Positions 17,461 to 25,419 of a stretch of 64,000 nucleotides of DNA are shown here, piece by piece. Source of the DNA: Desulfitobacterium dehalogenans ATCC 51507 (lineage in GTDB: Bacteria; Bacillota; Desulfitobacteriia; Desulfitobacteriales; Desulfitobacteriaceae); assembly GCF_000243155.2 (NCBI RefSeq), contig NC_018017.1, forward strand, positions 1,922,001-1,986,000. The letters are read 5' to 3'. Below the pieces are notes generated by a model. It was not told the DNA's origin and did no database searches. It saw nothing but the letters and a program-made list of their open reading frames with translations. Position numbers and translations under genes: made by a program. How positions within the stretch are numbered: the stretch's first letter is position 1; each line of letters opens with the position of its first letter.

Positions 17461-19044
17461 ATGGATATGGACTCATTTCAGGAAGAAATAATTGAAAAGA
17501 TATCCGCTATAGCCCCCTTTTACATAGTAGGTGGAACCGTCCGGGATCAGTTGCTCAATCGCTCCAGCAAGGATGTGGATGGAATTATTCCCATGGACTT
17601 GGACGAAGTGGAAAAATACTTGCTGGAGTGGGGGTATCATCCCCTGAAAATAGGAGCAAAACATCAAACCCTTAGTGTGTTTCGGCGAGGAGAGCGTATT
17701 GATATTAACTCTTTTGGCGGCGACCTTAAGGTGGATGCTTTAAGAAGGGACTTTACCATCAATGCGATATTTCAAGACGCCCGAACCGGAGAATTGATTG
17801 ATCCTCTCCAGGGAAGAAAGGATCTGGAAAATAAACTTCTGCGGGCTTGTGGCAATCCTCGGGAGCGATTTATAGAGGATCCTGTTCGGATTCTCCGCTT
17901 GGTGCGTTTCAGTGTTCAATATGGAATGGAAATCGAAGAGGAAACCTTTAGGGCGGCTCAGAGTCTTTTAGCTGGGTTAAGAAATGTGGCCAGTGAGCGA
18001 ACTTCTGAAGAATTGAGCCGGATCTTAACCCTGGATGACCCGGCAGCGGGTATTCGTCTGCTGGACGAGCTGGGGTACCTGACACTATTTTTGCCGGAGC
18101 TGGCCAGGTTACAGGGTTTAGCCCAGAACCGTTATCATACAAAGGATGCCTGGGAGCACACCTTACAGGTGCTGGCCAATACTCCGTCACAGCTTATTCT
18201 GCGCTTGGCCGGACTTTTTCATGATCTGGGAAAATGGGAAGTGGCCAGCCGGGAATGTTATGTCTGGGGAAAATGCTGCGCAGAGGATCATGGATATTAT
18301 ATCGGAGAGTTTCAGATTCTCGGGCGTCAGCTGCATCGCTATCACGGAGACTATGTAGAGGTACATGGAACCCGCTTGGATCATTATCCTCAGATCATTC
18401 AAGTAAAGCGTATTCGCAGGGACCCTTCTTGCCGAAGGGGATTTGAATGGGTTCGGGACGGAAAACGCCATTTTCTTGGCCATGAGAAAGAAAGCGGACG
18501 CCTTGCCCGCCGGATTTTATCCCGTTTTCGCTTTTCTATGGTTTTAGGAAAAGAAGGTGAGGGCGGAGAAAAGGATCTGGTATGGCTGGTAGAAAACCAT
18601 ATGAGTGGGACTTTGAATTTTTTATCGGAACTTCGCGGCGAAGGTAATACCATGCTGTTGAACCATAAAATGAGAGGGTTCGTCTGGGAGAAAGGATGGG
18701 ACGGCCGATCCTATCGCTTGGAAAGAGTTTGTCAGTTTTTGGAACTATGGCGGGCTGATTTTTATGGAGGGAAGAAACGGGAGCCCAGGGAGGAAAAAAT
18801 CTTCAACGAACTCTTAGGAAAGCTTCAGGATACAAGCTGTGCAGTACAAAAACGTCACCAGGAACTGGTGTGGGATGAATTGGAGAAATTTGCCCAGGAG
18901 CACAAGATCAAGGGAAGGGAATGGGGAGACTTTAAAGAGAGCTTAAGAAGGGCGCTTGTTGTCAGCGTCGATTGGATTCCCCTTACCATGGAATTTCTGG
19001 AGAAGGAATACAAACATTTTAAAGGAAAAGAAAAAAGATATTGA
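17461..19044 (+). CDS. CCA-adding enzyme / poly(A) polymerase-type nucleotidyltransferase with enlarged HD domain
   Basis: 528-residue class II tRNA nucleotidyltransferase/poly(A) polymerase family protein. The catalytic head is complete: GGTVRDQLLNRSSKDVDG (with DxD), then RRDFTINAI and the RNA-binding helices RIFIED-like RFIEDPVRILRLVRF. An HD domain follows (HDLGKW at ~residue 254), but its second part (FLGHEKESG, ~337) is separated by about 80 residues where ~20 are usual. A Cys- and His-containing insertion is therefore present. The upstream TTG at 17404 is in frame, but the ATG at 17461 follows a G9 tract at 17452-17460 acting as the ribosome site. It matures tRNA 3' ends or adds A tails; which one cannot be decided. 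Confidence 0.88.
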   Translation: MDMDSFQEEIIEKISAIAPFYIVGGTVRDQLLNRSSKDVDGIIPMDLDEVEKYLLEWGYHPLKIGAKHQTLSVFRRGERIDINSFGGDLKVDALRRDFTINAIFQDARTGELIDPLQGRKDLENKLLRACGNPRERFIEDPVRILRLVRFSVQYGMEIEEETFRAAQSLLAGLRNVASERTSEELSRILTLDDPAAGIRLLDELGYLTLFLPELARLQGLAQNRYHTKDAWEHTLQVLANTPSQLILRLAGLFHDLGKWEVASRECYVWGKCCAEDHGYYIGEFQILGRQLHRYHGDYVEVHGTRLDHYPQIIQVKRIRRDPSCRRGFEWVRDGKRHFLGHEKESGRLARRILSRFRFSMVLGKEGEGGEKDLVWLVENHMSGTLNFLSELRGEGNTMLLNHKMRGFVWEKGWDGRSYRLERVCQFLELWRADFYGGKKREPREEKIFNELLGKLQDTSCAVQKRHQELVWDELEKFAQEHKIKGREWGDFKESLRRALVVSVDWIPLTMEFLEKEYKHFKGKEKRY

Positions 19045-19107
19045 CCAATTAATGGTTAATGCAATATGCTTAATGAAATTATGGAAGAGAGAAAGAGAGT
19101 GAAGGGT

Positions 19108-19761
19108 ATGAGTACAAAATGGAGATGTGTGATCTGCGGTTATATTCATGAAGGAGAGAATCCTCCAGAAAGTTGTCCCCTTTGTGGAGCAGGCCCGGAT
19201 CAATTTGAAAAGCTCGAAGGAGCAGAACAGCCTGAAGTCCAAGCAAAGCAGAACACGAACCAGCCTGCAGCGGCAGCACCGGCTTTGGAGAGGGAACAAG
19301 CCATTATTCAGGCCCTCTACAGTATTTCTTATGGACTGTTTATCATTACGGCCCATGCCGATGGTATGGATAATGGACAATGCGCCAATACCTGTTTCCA
19401 AATCACAGCTGAGCCCCCGCGGATAGCGATCGGTATCAATAAGAACAACTATACTCATGAGCTCATCAGCACAAGCGGTCAATTCGGGGTGTCTGTCCTG
19501 AATCAGCAAGGTCATGATTATGTTCGGCGTTTTGGTTATCGCTCCGGACGGGATGGGAGTAAATTTGCGGACTTTCCCGATGTTCATCGGGGTCCATCTG
19601 GAATTCTCCTGCTGGACAATGCCGTAGCGACCTTGGAAGCAGAAGTCATCGGTCAACTGGATGCCGGGACCCATACCCTGTTCCTGGGAGAGGTCAAAAA
19701 TGCAGAAGTTCGGCAAAAGGCCGAGCCCATGACTTATGCCTATTTTAGAGCCACTAAGTAA
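19108..19761 (+). CDS. High-molecular-weight rubredoxin (rubredoxin domain + flavin reductase)
   Basis: 217 residues. The N-terminus is a short rubredoxin/rubrerythrin-type iron site (CVICGY ... CPLCGAG), then a Pro/Ala/Gln-rich linker, then a flavin-reductase-like FMN-binding domain ([40 protein letters not shown]). This matches HRB proteins of acetogens and clostridia, which pass electrons from NAD(P)H to flavodiiron proteins for O2/NO detoxification. ATGs at 19066 and 19081 are in frame, but the ATG at 19108 gives the rubredoxin start directly and has GAAAGAGAG upstream. No flavodiiron gene is in the window. Confidence 0.9.
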   Translation: MSTKWRCVICGYIHEGENPPESCPLCGAGPDQFEKLEGAEQPEVQAKQNTNQPAAAAPALEREQAIIQALYSISYGLFIITAHADGMDNGQCANTCFQITAEPPRIAIGINKNNYTHELISTSGQFGVSVLNQQGHDYVRRFGYRSGRDGSKFADFPDVHRGPSGILLLDNAVATLEAEVIGQLDAGTHTLFLGEVKNAEVRQKAEPMTYAYFRATK

Positions 19762-19905
19762 ACATGGTATTAAATCCATTGATTTGAGATTTATCATGAA
19801 ATGAAATAAAATAAGATTATTCAAGAGAGAAGTAAGGACTTTGAATAGATGGATTCAGAGTCCTTTGTTCCGTTAGCGAAGGATTTATAGAGAGGGGGGA
19901 TTTCG

Positions 19906-20958
19906 GTGGAGGAAAAAGAAGGGGCACTATGGAAAGAGCGTATACGACATTTGGCTTTAGAGTCAGGTTTTGCTGCTGTAGGGTTTACCCATGCCGAACC
20001 TATTGAAGGGTTGTACGGATTTTTGGAGGAGCGCAGTGCTCAAGGTTATCATACATCTTTTGAGGAGAAGGAACTCCGAAAAAGAGTGGATCCTAAAGCA
20101 ATTTGGCCGGCCTGTGAGACCGTGGTGGTTTTGGCCTATCCTCTGGCTTATTCGAGTCCGCCCCAAAGGGGAGAAGGGGTTCTGGCTAGATCGGCGGTGG
20201 GAGAGGATTATCATAGTCAGGTTAGGAGAGCCTTGTGCCGATTGGCCGATTCCCTTGGGGAAGCAGGGTGGAGGGGAGAAAACCCTCAAACCCAGGTGGA
20301 TACAGGCCCCCTTAATGAACGGGCTTTAGCCGCCAGGGCTGGGCTGGGGTGGATAGGGAAGAATCAGCAGTTGATTGTTCCCGGGGTTGGTTCTTTTGTG
20401 GCCTTAGGGTTAATGCTCTTAGATAGAGCTTTACCGCCGGATGAACCTCTTGATGGTCAATGCGGAAATTGTACGCGATGCATTGCAGTTTGCCCGGCAC
20501 AAATTTTAGGGGCAATGCATTTTCGAGCCAATCAATGTCTTTCTTACCTGACCCAAAGCAAGGAGCCTTTAACAGAGCAGCAAAGAGCGGCCTTAGGCAA
20601 TCGGATCTTTGGGTGTGATACCTGCCAGGAAGCCTGTCCTCATAACCGATTAAGATTGGCTGGGGAAGAGGAACCCATCGACCTGGATAAGGTCAAGGGT
20701 GATAGTCAAGCAGAGTTGAGGAAGGAAGGACGGAGGGGAGTGGACCTCTGGGAAACCCTGAACCTAACTAAAAGTCAATTCAATCAACAATGGAGAGGGA
20801 CAGCAGCTGGATGGAGGGGAAAGGGGATACTCCAAAGGAATGCTTATATTGCCTTAAAGAATCTACAGGACCCTCGTCTGCAAAGCTGGGTGGAAGAACG
20901 AGCTGAGCAGGACATCCCTAAGCTAGTCCAACCTTATTTTGACAGGGCAGATAAGTAG
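19906..20958 (+). CDS. queG: Epoxyqueuosine reductase QueG
   Basis: 350-residue cobalamin- and Fe-S-dependent enzyme catalysing the last step of queuosine synthesis in tRNA (epoxyqueuosine to queuosine). Seen: the DUF1730 N-terminal part (GFAAVGFTHAEP), the DTGPLNERALAARAGLGWIGKN segment, two 4Fe-4S motifs, CGNCTRCIAVCP and CDTCQEACPHN, and a C-terminal HEAT-like tail (RNAYIALKNLQDPRL). GTG at 19906 is the start, with AGAGGGGGG upstream. It resembles reductive dehalogenases in fold but has no Tat signal and is cytosolic. Confidence 0.95.
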   Translation: MEEKEGALWKERIRHLALESGFAAVGFTHAEPIEGLYGFLEERSAQGYHTSFEEKELRKRVDPKAIWPACETVVVLAYPLAYSSPPQRGEGVLARSAVGEDYHSQVRRALCRLADSLGEAGWRGENPQTQVDTGPLNERALAARAGLGWIGKNQQLIVPGVGSFVALGLMLLDRALPPDEPLDGQCGNCTRCIAVCPAQILGAMHFRANQCLSYLTQSKEPLTEQQRAALGNRIFGCDTCQEACPHNRLRLAGEEEPIDLDKVKGDSQAELRKEGRRGVDLWETLNLTKSQFNQQWRGTAAGWRGKGILQRNAYIALKNLQDPRLQSWVEERAEQDIPKLVQPYFDRADK

Positions 20959-20959
20959 T

Positions 20960-21133
20960 ATGTACTCTAAAGGCGATTTTGATCTGTTTCATTTAAGAAG
21001 ATTCATAAGTATATTCGGTGATATTTACGAATGGGCCGGCGAACTTTAGGTCAGTCGGTATGGGTTTTGCCCATGTGCGAAAAGAATGAGGCTTTCGCGC
21101 TGGAAATTTCAAATACTCATGATGAAATTGCTT
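20960..21133 (+). pseudogene. Fic/Doc-family protein remnant
   Basis: Decayed fragment of a Fic domain protein. Frame 1 from the ATG at 20960 reads FDLFHLRRF...FGDIYEWAGEL then a TAG at 21047; shifting one base, the frame continues RSVGMGFAHVRKE, then a TGA at 21087, then GFRAGNFKYS. The FGDIYEWAGE...R segment is the helix before the Fic active-site loop. The N-terminal part and the catalytic HPFxxGNG motif are absent. It lies between queG and a YkvA-like gene, marking a lost AMPylator or toxin gene. Confidence 0.75.
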
Positions 21134-21150
21134 AATAAAGGGGAAAATCC

Positions 21151-21519
21151 ATGACCTTAAAAGAAAGAGCAAAAAAGTTAAAAAAGGATATTCCCGCAGT
21201 GTTTCTCTCTTTAAAGAAAAAGGAAACGCCGGTACTTGCAAAAATATGCGCAGGGTTTACCATCGTTTACGCTTTATCGCCCATTGACATTATTCCAGAT
21301 TTTATTCCGGTGCTCGGTTATCTGGATGATTTAATTATCCTGCCCATGCTAGTGGCGTTGACGATCAAGCTGATTCCCCATGACGTTTTTGAGCAATGTC
21401 GAAATGAATCCGAAGGACTATGGCAGGGCGGAAAGCCGAAAAAATGGTATTATGCTCTACCCATTGTTGCTCTTTGGTTAGTCATTTTATATTTGATTGT
21501 AAAAGCAATATGGTTTTAA
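21151..21519 (+). CDS. YkvA/DUF1232 family small membrane protein
   Basis: 122 residues with the DUF1232 core VYALSPIDIIPDFIPVLGYLDDLIILPMLV, a conserved Pro/Asp-rich membrane-associated motif, plus a C-terminal hydrophobic helix. AAGGGGAAAATCC precedes the ATG. Members of this family are found beside many genes and have no established biochemical role. It is preceded by the Fic remnant and followed by a 340-base gap in which I see no gene. Confidence 0.85.
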   Translation: MTLKERAKKLKKDIPAVFLSLKKKETPVLAKICAGFTIVYALSPIDIIPDFIPVLGYLDDLIILPMLVALTIKLIPHDVFEQCRNESEGLWQGGKPKKWYYALPIVALWLVILYLIVKAIWF

Positions 21520-21822
21520 TCTGTACCACATAAAAATAGCATAGTTCGAGGAATAGGCATTGCTACCACAAAGTCGATGACTCATTATCTGTTCCACTAA
21601 TTTGCATGGTAGAAATTGAATAACAAGTATGAAACTGAACAGAAACTTGTGATGAGGAAGCGGCTAAAATAAATCAGCGTTTCATATAGTTTTCCGCGTT
21701 CATTTTAGTTCTGAATACATAGTATAAGCTTAATATGAAGCAGTCAAATTCCAGTTTATAGTTTAAACTTAAGAAAGACATTCCCTGCTCGAAAAGTCTT
21801 TTTTTACTATTATTCCATATGA

Positions 21823-21856
21823 AAAAAGGGACTATGCAGAGCACAGTCCTTTTTTG
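21823..21856. terminator. Bidirectional intrinsic terminator
   Basis: Stem AAAAAAGGGACTatg / GTCCTTTTTT-type pairing with A and T runs on both sides, just past the stop of the minus-strand CoA-binding protein gene. The rest of 21520-21822 is AT-rich and shows no gene or clear structure. Confidence 0.75.
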
Positions 21857-21864
21857 ACTCCTGA

Positions 21865-22287
21865 TTAAACGCCGGCCAGGAATTTATGGAGCTTATGAAT
21901 ACCGTTGCCGAGCAGCATCATCGGGCAGGCCACGGCAGGTTCCAGACCTGCCTTACGGCACGTTTCAATATCTGCCGGCTCGACGTCCTTTTTACTGTGA
22001 AACAGAACTCTCTGGACGCCGTTTTCTTTCATGACCGTGATCCATGGCGCGATCTTGCCTTTCGCGAGGTAAATGTACGCGCATTTTGGTACTCTGGACA
22101 GCTCGTCAAAACTTTTATAGATTTTGATGTCCAGATCACCGGTCGTATCGGCATTCATGGCGTAGACCCGTATGTTGTTTTTCACAAAAGCCGATAGGAT
22201 CATCTTCATCGAAGGATCTTTTTGGAGCGGATAACCGAGGATTAATACCTCGTTGCCGCTGAAAAACTCTTTTGTCAGCTTGGCCAT
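21865..22287 (-). CDS. CoA-binding-domain-like small protein
   Basis: 140 residues forming a single Rossmann-like domain that resembles CoA_binding_2 proteins (VLILGYPLQKDPSM at the nucleotide site, VYAMNADTTGDLDIKIYKSFDEL as the second strand region, and AVACPMMLLG at the end). The upstream ATGs at 22314 and 22293 are in frame, but AAAGGGGGG is best spaced for the ATG at 22287. Function is unknown; relatives bind CoA or acyl-CoA in vitro or by structure. It is monocistronic with a terminator directly after. Confidence 0.7.
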   Translation of the reverse strand: MAKLTKEFFSGNEVLILGYPLQKDPSMKMILSAFVKNNIRVYAMNADTTGDLDIKIYKSFDELSRVPKCAYIYLAKGKIAPWITVMKENGVQRVLFHSKKDVEPADIETCRKAGLEPAVACPMMLLGNGIHKLHKFLAGV

Positions 22288-22495
22288 TTTCATCCCCCCT
22301 TTGCATTCATGCAAAATGAAGTTCCCTTACTTTTTCCCCATTCTGGAATCTTTCTGTTCTTCGCTTTTCTTCTGAGACAAATCTTATACTATGGCAGCTT
22401 CCGTGTCAATAAATCCCAATAATGATGCCATCTATCGTAGAAAAGCTCTATCGGCACCTCTTCTACTCAATCATCACACTAGAAATAAATATATA

Positions 22496-23191
22496 TTAAG
22501 GGGAAGTACCTTCTTTATAATATTTGTCAATAAAGAGTTGGCCGTCACTCTGAATTTCAGCATAAAATACTTCACTGACTGAATCGATCCCAGCTTTTCT
22601 TAGTTCCTGATATACCCACTGGTAACTGAGGTCATACTCCAAAAGGGTTTTTTTAACTATTTTACCTTCAATAATAATCTCGGTTGGAATATGTAAACTC
22701 TTTGTCTGCGGAATGTTCATATCTTGTTTAGTAACGGTTTGGTGTGCCTGCTTTTTGTACACGCTAAGTTTACCATCAGTTTCAATTATCGCGTAGTCTA
22801 CTTCTTTGAGCGAAAAAACATTGTTATTTCTAAGCATTGTCATTAAGTGGTCCAAACTTAATCTCATCCTGGACATAACCTTTGGTTGAATTTTTCCTTT
22901 TTTAATAACAATAGTCGGCTCCCCACTTAAAATTTTTCTGAGCTTTACTGACTTTAAACTGATAAACTCAACCAAAATGGTTAATGCGGTCCAAAGAATC
23001 AAACTGACTAAACCTTCCATCGTCTTTACTGTTTTGTCACTTGCAAGTCCTGCGGCAATATTCCCAAAAGTTATGCCTGTAATATAATTAAAAAAAGTAA
23101 GATGGCTGAGTTGTTTTTTTCCTAAAAGCCGGGTCAGGATTAATAGAGCAAAGAATGCCAATACTGTCCGCAAGAGAATGTCGTATTCCAT
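22496..23191 (-). CDS. DUF421 (YetF/YcaP-like) membrane protein
   Basis: 231 residues with about three N-terminal membrane helices (LRTVLAFFALLILTRLLGKKQLSHLTFF) followed by the cytoplasmic DUF421 domain (GEPTIVIKKGKIQPKVMSRMRLSLDHL, then the EVDYAIIETDGKLSVYKK strand and a C-terminal repeat ending in AEIQSDGQLFIDKY). AAGGGAG precedes the ATG at 23191. In Bacillus relatives have been linked to sporulation or envelope functions; no reaction is established. Confidence 0.88.
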   Translation of the reverse strand: MEYDILLRTVLAFFALLILTRLLGKKQLSHLTFFNYITGITFGNIAAGLASDKTVKTMEGLVSLILWTALTILVEFISLKSVKLRKILSGEPTIVIKKGKIQPKVMSRMRLSLDHLMTMLRNNNVFSLKEVDYAIIETDGKLSVYKKQAHQTVTKQDMNIPQTKSLHIPTEIIIEGKIVKKTLLEYDLSYQWVYQELRKAGIDSVSEVFYAEIQSDGQLFIDKYYKEGTSP

Positions 23192-23385
23192 ATAGAATCT
23201 CCCTTATCTGGTTAAATCGATGTATTTAATAATATGGTTCCCAAAACCTTAAAATATGCTACTGCTGCCATATAAGGTTATTATTGGTATAAAATTTCCC
23301 ACATTTAAAGGTCCAATCGGTTATTAATATCCGGAGGGCGTTTATATATGATTAAAACAGTAGGAGAAAATGTACCAGAGAAAAT

Positions 23386-23418
23386 AAAAAAGGAAGCAGA
23401 ATGTATGCTTCCTTTTTT
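23386..23418. terminator. Bidirectional terminator-like hairpin
   Basis: 13-bp stem AAAAAAGGAAGCA / TGCTTCCTTTTTT around a 5-base loop, located at the truncated 3' end of the chloramphenicol acetyltransferase remnant. A 58-codon open frame on the plus strand (23348-23524, with GGAGGG upstream) runs through it and overlaps the remnant; I do not treat that frame as a supported gene. Confidence 0.6.
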
Positions 23419-23845
23419 ATATGAAATTCAAAATTTACAATGCAATAAAATGGTTTATAATAACCATGATCATTTCCGTACAAGTGCATATCCACCTGAT
23501 AATTATGATAAAACACCTTAAATTCTTTCGAATATTCCGTCCAAAGAGTCGAAAAGGTATGAGTGTTCTTATGAAAATTCGTATACGATGGGTGGACTTG
23601 TTCCCAGTATCCAACTACTCCAGACTCATTGACATAAGTTCGCAATTCCATTTGAGCATTTACCCCAACTGAGGCCATATACAGAACAAGAGGATAAAAA
23701 GCAAATTCCTTTGCCTTGCTCATGGCTAGAAGCTTCGTGATATCAATATTTTCTGTAATACTAAATCCGCATTTTACATGTTTAAATAATGTTCAAAATG
23801 CTCTCTGCGATCCCACTGTTCCATGTTTATTTTAATAAATTTCAT
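23413..23845 (-). pseudogene. Chloramphenicol acetyltransferase (CAT, type A-like) remnant
   Basis: Minus-strand gene remnant with a perfect AGGAGG site and ATG at 23845. The first frame gives MKFIKINMEQWDRREHFEHY, the conserved CAT N-terminus, and hits TAA at ~23776; one frame over it continues KCGFSITENIDITKLL and then YWEQVHPSYTNFHK...FSTLWTEYSKEFKVFYHNY, typical of CAT. The sequence is lost after HLYGNDHGYYK, so the C-terminal HHxxxDG catalytic motif is missing. One frameshift plus the deletion mean it cannot make an active enzyme. Confidence 0.85.
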
Positions 23846-23990
23846 GATTATCCTCCTAAAAGTAAAATTTGCTTCAACCTTTAGGAGCTACCTTATCTGT
23901 CAGTACCATATTTTTCGCCCCGTTTCGTACAATTTGACACAAATTATACCGTATAATCATATGAAAATAAATTCTAGGGATTGCTTCATG

Positions 23991-24029
23991 GGCAGGAATG
24001 GTACAATACCGTTCCTGTCTTGTTTTTTT
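23991..24029 (+). terminator. Intrinsic terminator
   Basis: 12-bp stem GGCAGGAATGGT / ACCGTTCCTGTC (one mismatch) with a 5-base loop followed by TTGTTTTTTT. It has no plus-strand gene directly before it; a TTGACA and a TATAAT lie at 23931-23958 but are not at normal spacing. The rest of 23846-24148 holds no visible gene. Confidence 0.65.
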
Positions 24030-24148
24030 AAATGCATGATTATTACTTCACAACTAGTTAAATTAAGAATTCTTAAGGTTTTTCATAAGTATTTCTTTCT
24101 ATTTTGAACTTAATCTATAATTAAATTCTTATATAAAGGAGTACTATT

Positions 24149-24712
24149 ATGGAGAAGTTGGTTTTTTTAAAGCAATATTTTAAAAAACCTAGAACTGTAG
24201 GAGCAATTCTACCCAGTTCAAAATATCTTGCAGATAAAATGATTGAAGGCTTGGATTTTGAAAATGCTAAATATATAGTAGAGTTAGGCCCTGGCACAGG
24301 TATTTTCACCGAAAATATAGTAAGAAATAGAAAAGCCGATACTGTAATCATGTTGTTTGAATATGATTACAATTTCTGCAAAATACTCAGAGACAAATAT
24401 AAAAATGAACCCAATCTATATATTATAAATGACTCTGCTGAATACATGGGTAATTATTTATCAGAATATAATATCCCATATGTAGATTATATTGTTTCCG
24501 GCCTTCCATTTGCCAGCCTCTCCAGCAATGTATCCTCAAAGATTTTATCAGAGGCGCAAAACCTCCTGGGAAATAATGGGAAATTCATTACTTTTCAATA
24601 TACATTGTTGAAGAAGAAATTTATAAAGCAATACTTTAATAAAATAGCCGTTAGTTGGGAATTGAGAAACATCCCACCTGCATATGTGTTTTGTTGCAGA
24701 CGCCATATATAA
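24149..24712 (+). CDS. Phospholipid N-methyltransferase-like SAM methyltransferase
   Basis: 187-residue class I methyltransferase. The N-terminal FFKQY-type segment LKQYFKKPRTVGAILPSSKYLA followed by VELGPGTGIFTENIV (motif I) and the later VDYIVSGLPFASL are typical of the PmtA/KsgA-related group that acts on phosphatidylethanolamine or other hydrophobic substrates. RBS AAGGAG precedes the ATG. It is AT-rich, unlike the housekeeping genes around it, and lies 20 bases before a two-component system, so it is probably in one operon and the regulated output may concern the envelope. The exact substrate is unknown. Confidence 0.75.
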   Translation: MEKLVFLKQYFKKPRTVGAILPSSKYLADKMIEGLDFENAKYIVELGPGTGIFTENIVRNRKADTVIMLFEYDYNFCKILRDKYKNEPNLYIINDSAEYMGNYLSEYNIPYVDYIVSGLPFASLSSNVSSKILSEAQNLLGNNGKFITFQYTLLKKKFIKQYFNKIAVSWELRNIPPAYVFCCRRHI

Positions 24713-24732
24713 AATAGGAGAGTGTTGCAAGA

Positions 24733-25419
24733 ATGAATGAAAAAATATTGATAGTAGACGATGACGATAAGATTCAGAATTTGATTTCTATTTATCTACA
24801 AAATGAAGGCTATAAAACCATAAAGGCAAACGATGCCATGGAAGCATTGAACCACTTAAAAGAAAATGATTTTGATTTAATAATACTGGATATAATGATG
24901 CCTAAAATGGATGGTATTGAGGCGTGTATGAAGATTAGGGAAGAAAAAAATATGCCTATCATAATGGTCTCTGCAAAATCTGAGGAATTCGATAAAATAT
25001 ATGGACTTTCTTCGGGGGCTGATGACTATATATCCAAGCCTTTTAATCCTATGGAACTGATAGCTAGAGTAAAATCCCAGCTGAGAAGGTATAAAAAGTA
25101 TAATAAGGATGCAACTATAGAAAGCAGTGTAATTGAAATAGGAGACTTAACCATCAATACTGATAACCGTCAAGTTTATGTGGGATCAAAGAATGTAAGG
25201 CTTACACCGAAGGAATTTGATATATTGGAGCTTTTAGCCCGTAATAAAGGTATTGTACTAAGTATGAGCAAAATTTATGAAAATGTGTGGAAAGAAGATT
25301 ATTTAAAATCTGATAATAATGTTATGGTTCATATAACTAAAATACGAGAAAAGATAGAAGATAACCCTAAAAACCCTGTTTATATAAAAACAGTCTGGGG
25401 AGTAGGTTATAAAATATGA
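24733..25419 (+). CDS. OmpR/VanR-type response regulator
   Basis: 228 residues: receiver domain with the acidic pocket VDDDD and the phospho-acceptor in LIILDIMMPKMDG, the switch Lys in YISKPFNP, then a winged-helix DNA-binding domain (LTPKEFDILELLARNKG ... HITKIREKIEDNP ... IKTVWGVGYKI). The LRRYKKY segment after the receiver and the C-terminus are close to VanR of vancomycin resistance systems. The stop overlaps the start of the sensor kinase (ATGA). Base composition is AT-rich. Promoters it controls are not identifiable here; no D-Ala-D-Lac ligase genes are in the window. Confidence 0.93.
   Translation: MNEKILIVDDDDKIQNLISIYLQNEGYKTIKANDAMEALNHLKENDFDLIILDIMMPKMDGIEACMKIREEKNMPIIMVSAKSEEFDKIYGLSSGADDYISKPFNPMELIARVKSQLRRYKKYNKDATIESSVIEIGDLTINTDNRQVYVGSKNVRLTPKEFDILELLARNKGIVLSMSKIYENVWKEDYLKSDNNVMVHITKIREKIEDNPKNPVYIKTVWGVGYKI

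Noticed and set aside
18943-19824. 293-codon minus-strand open frame over the rubredoxin-flavin reductase gene
   Set aside because: Antisense shadow of a gene with clear domains and a proper start on the plus strand.
23348-23524. 58-codon plus-strand frame with GGAGGG upstream
   Set aside because: It overlaps the CAT remnant antisense and a terminator hairpin, and shows no family similarity; the ribosome-like site alone is not enough.
23931-24029. Possible small RNA gene: TTGACA/TATAAT motifs followed by a terminator
   Set aside because: The two motifs are only 12 bases apart, so they do not form one promoter; the transcript would be about 60 bases with no support.
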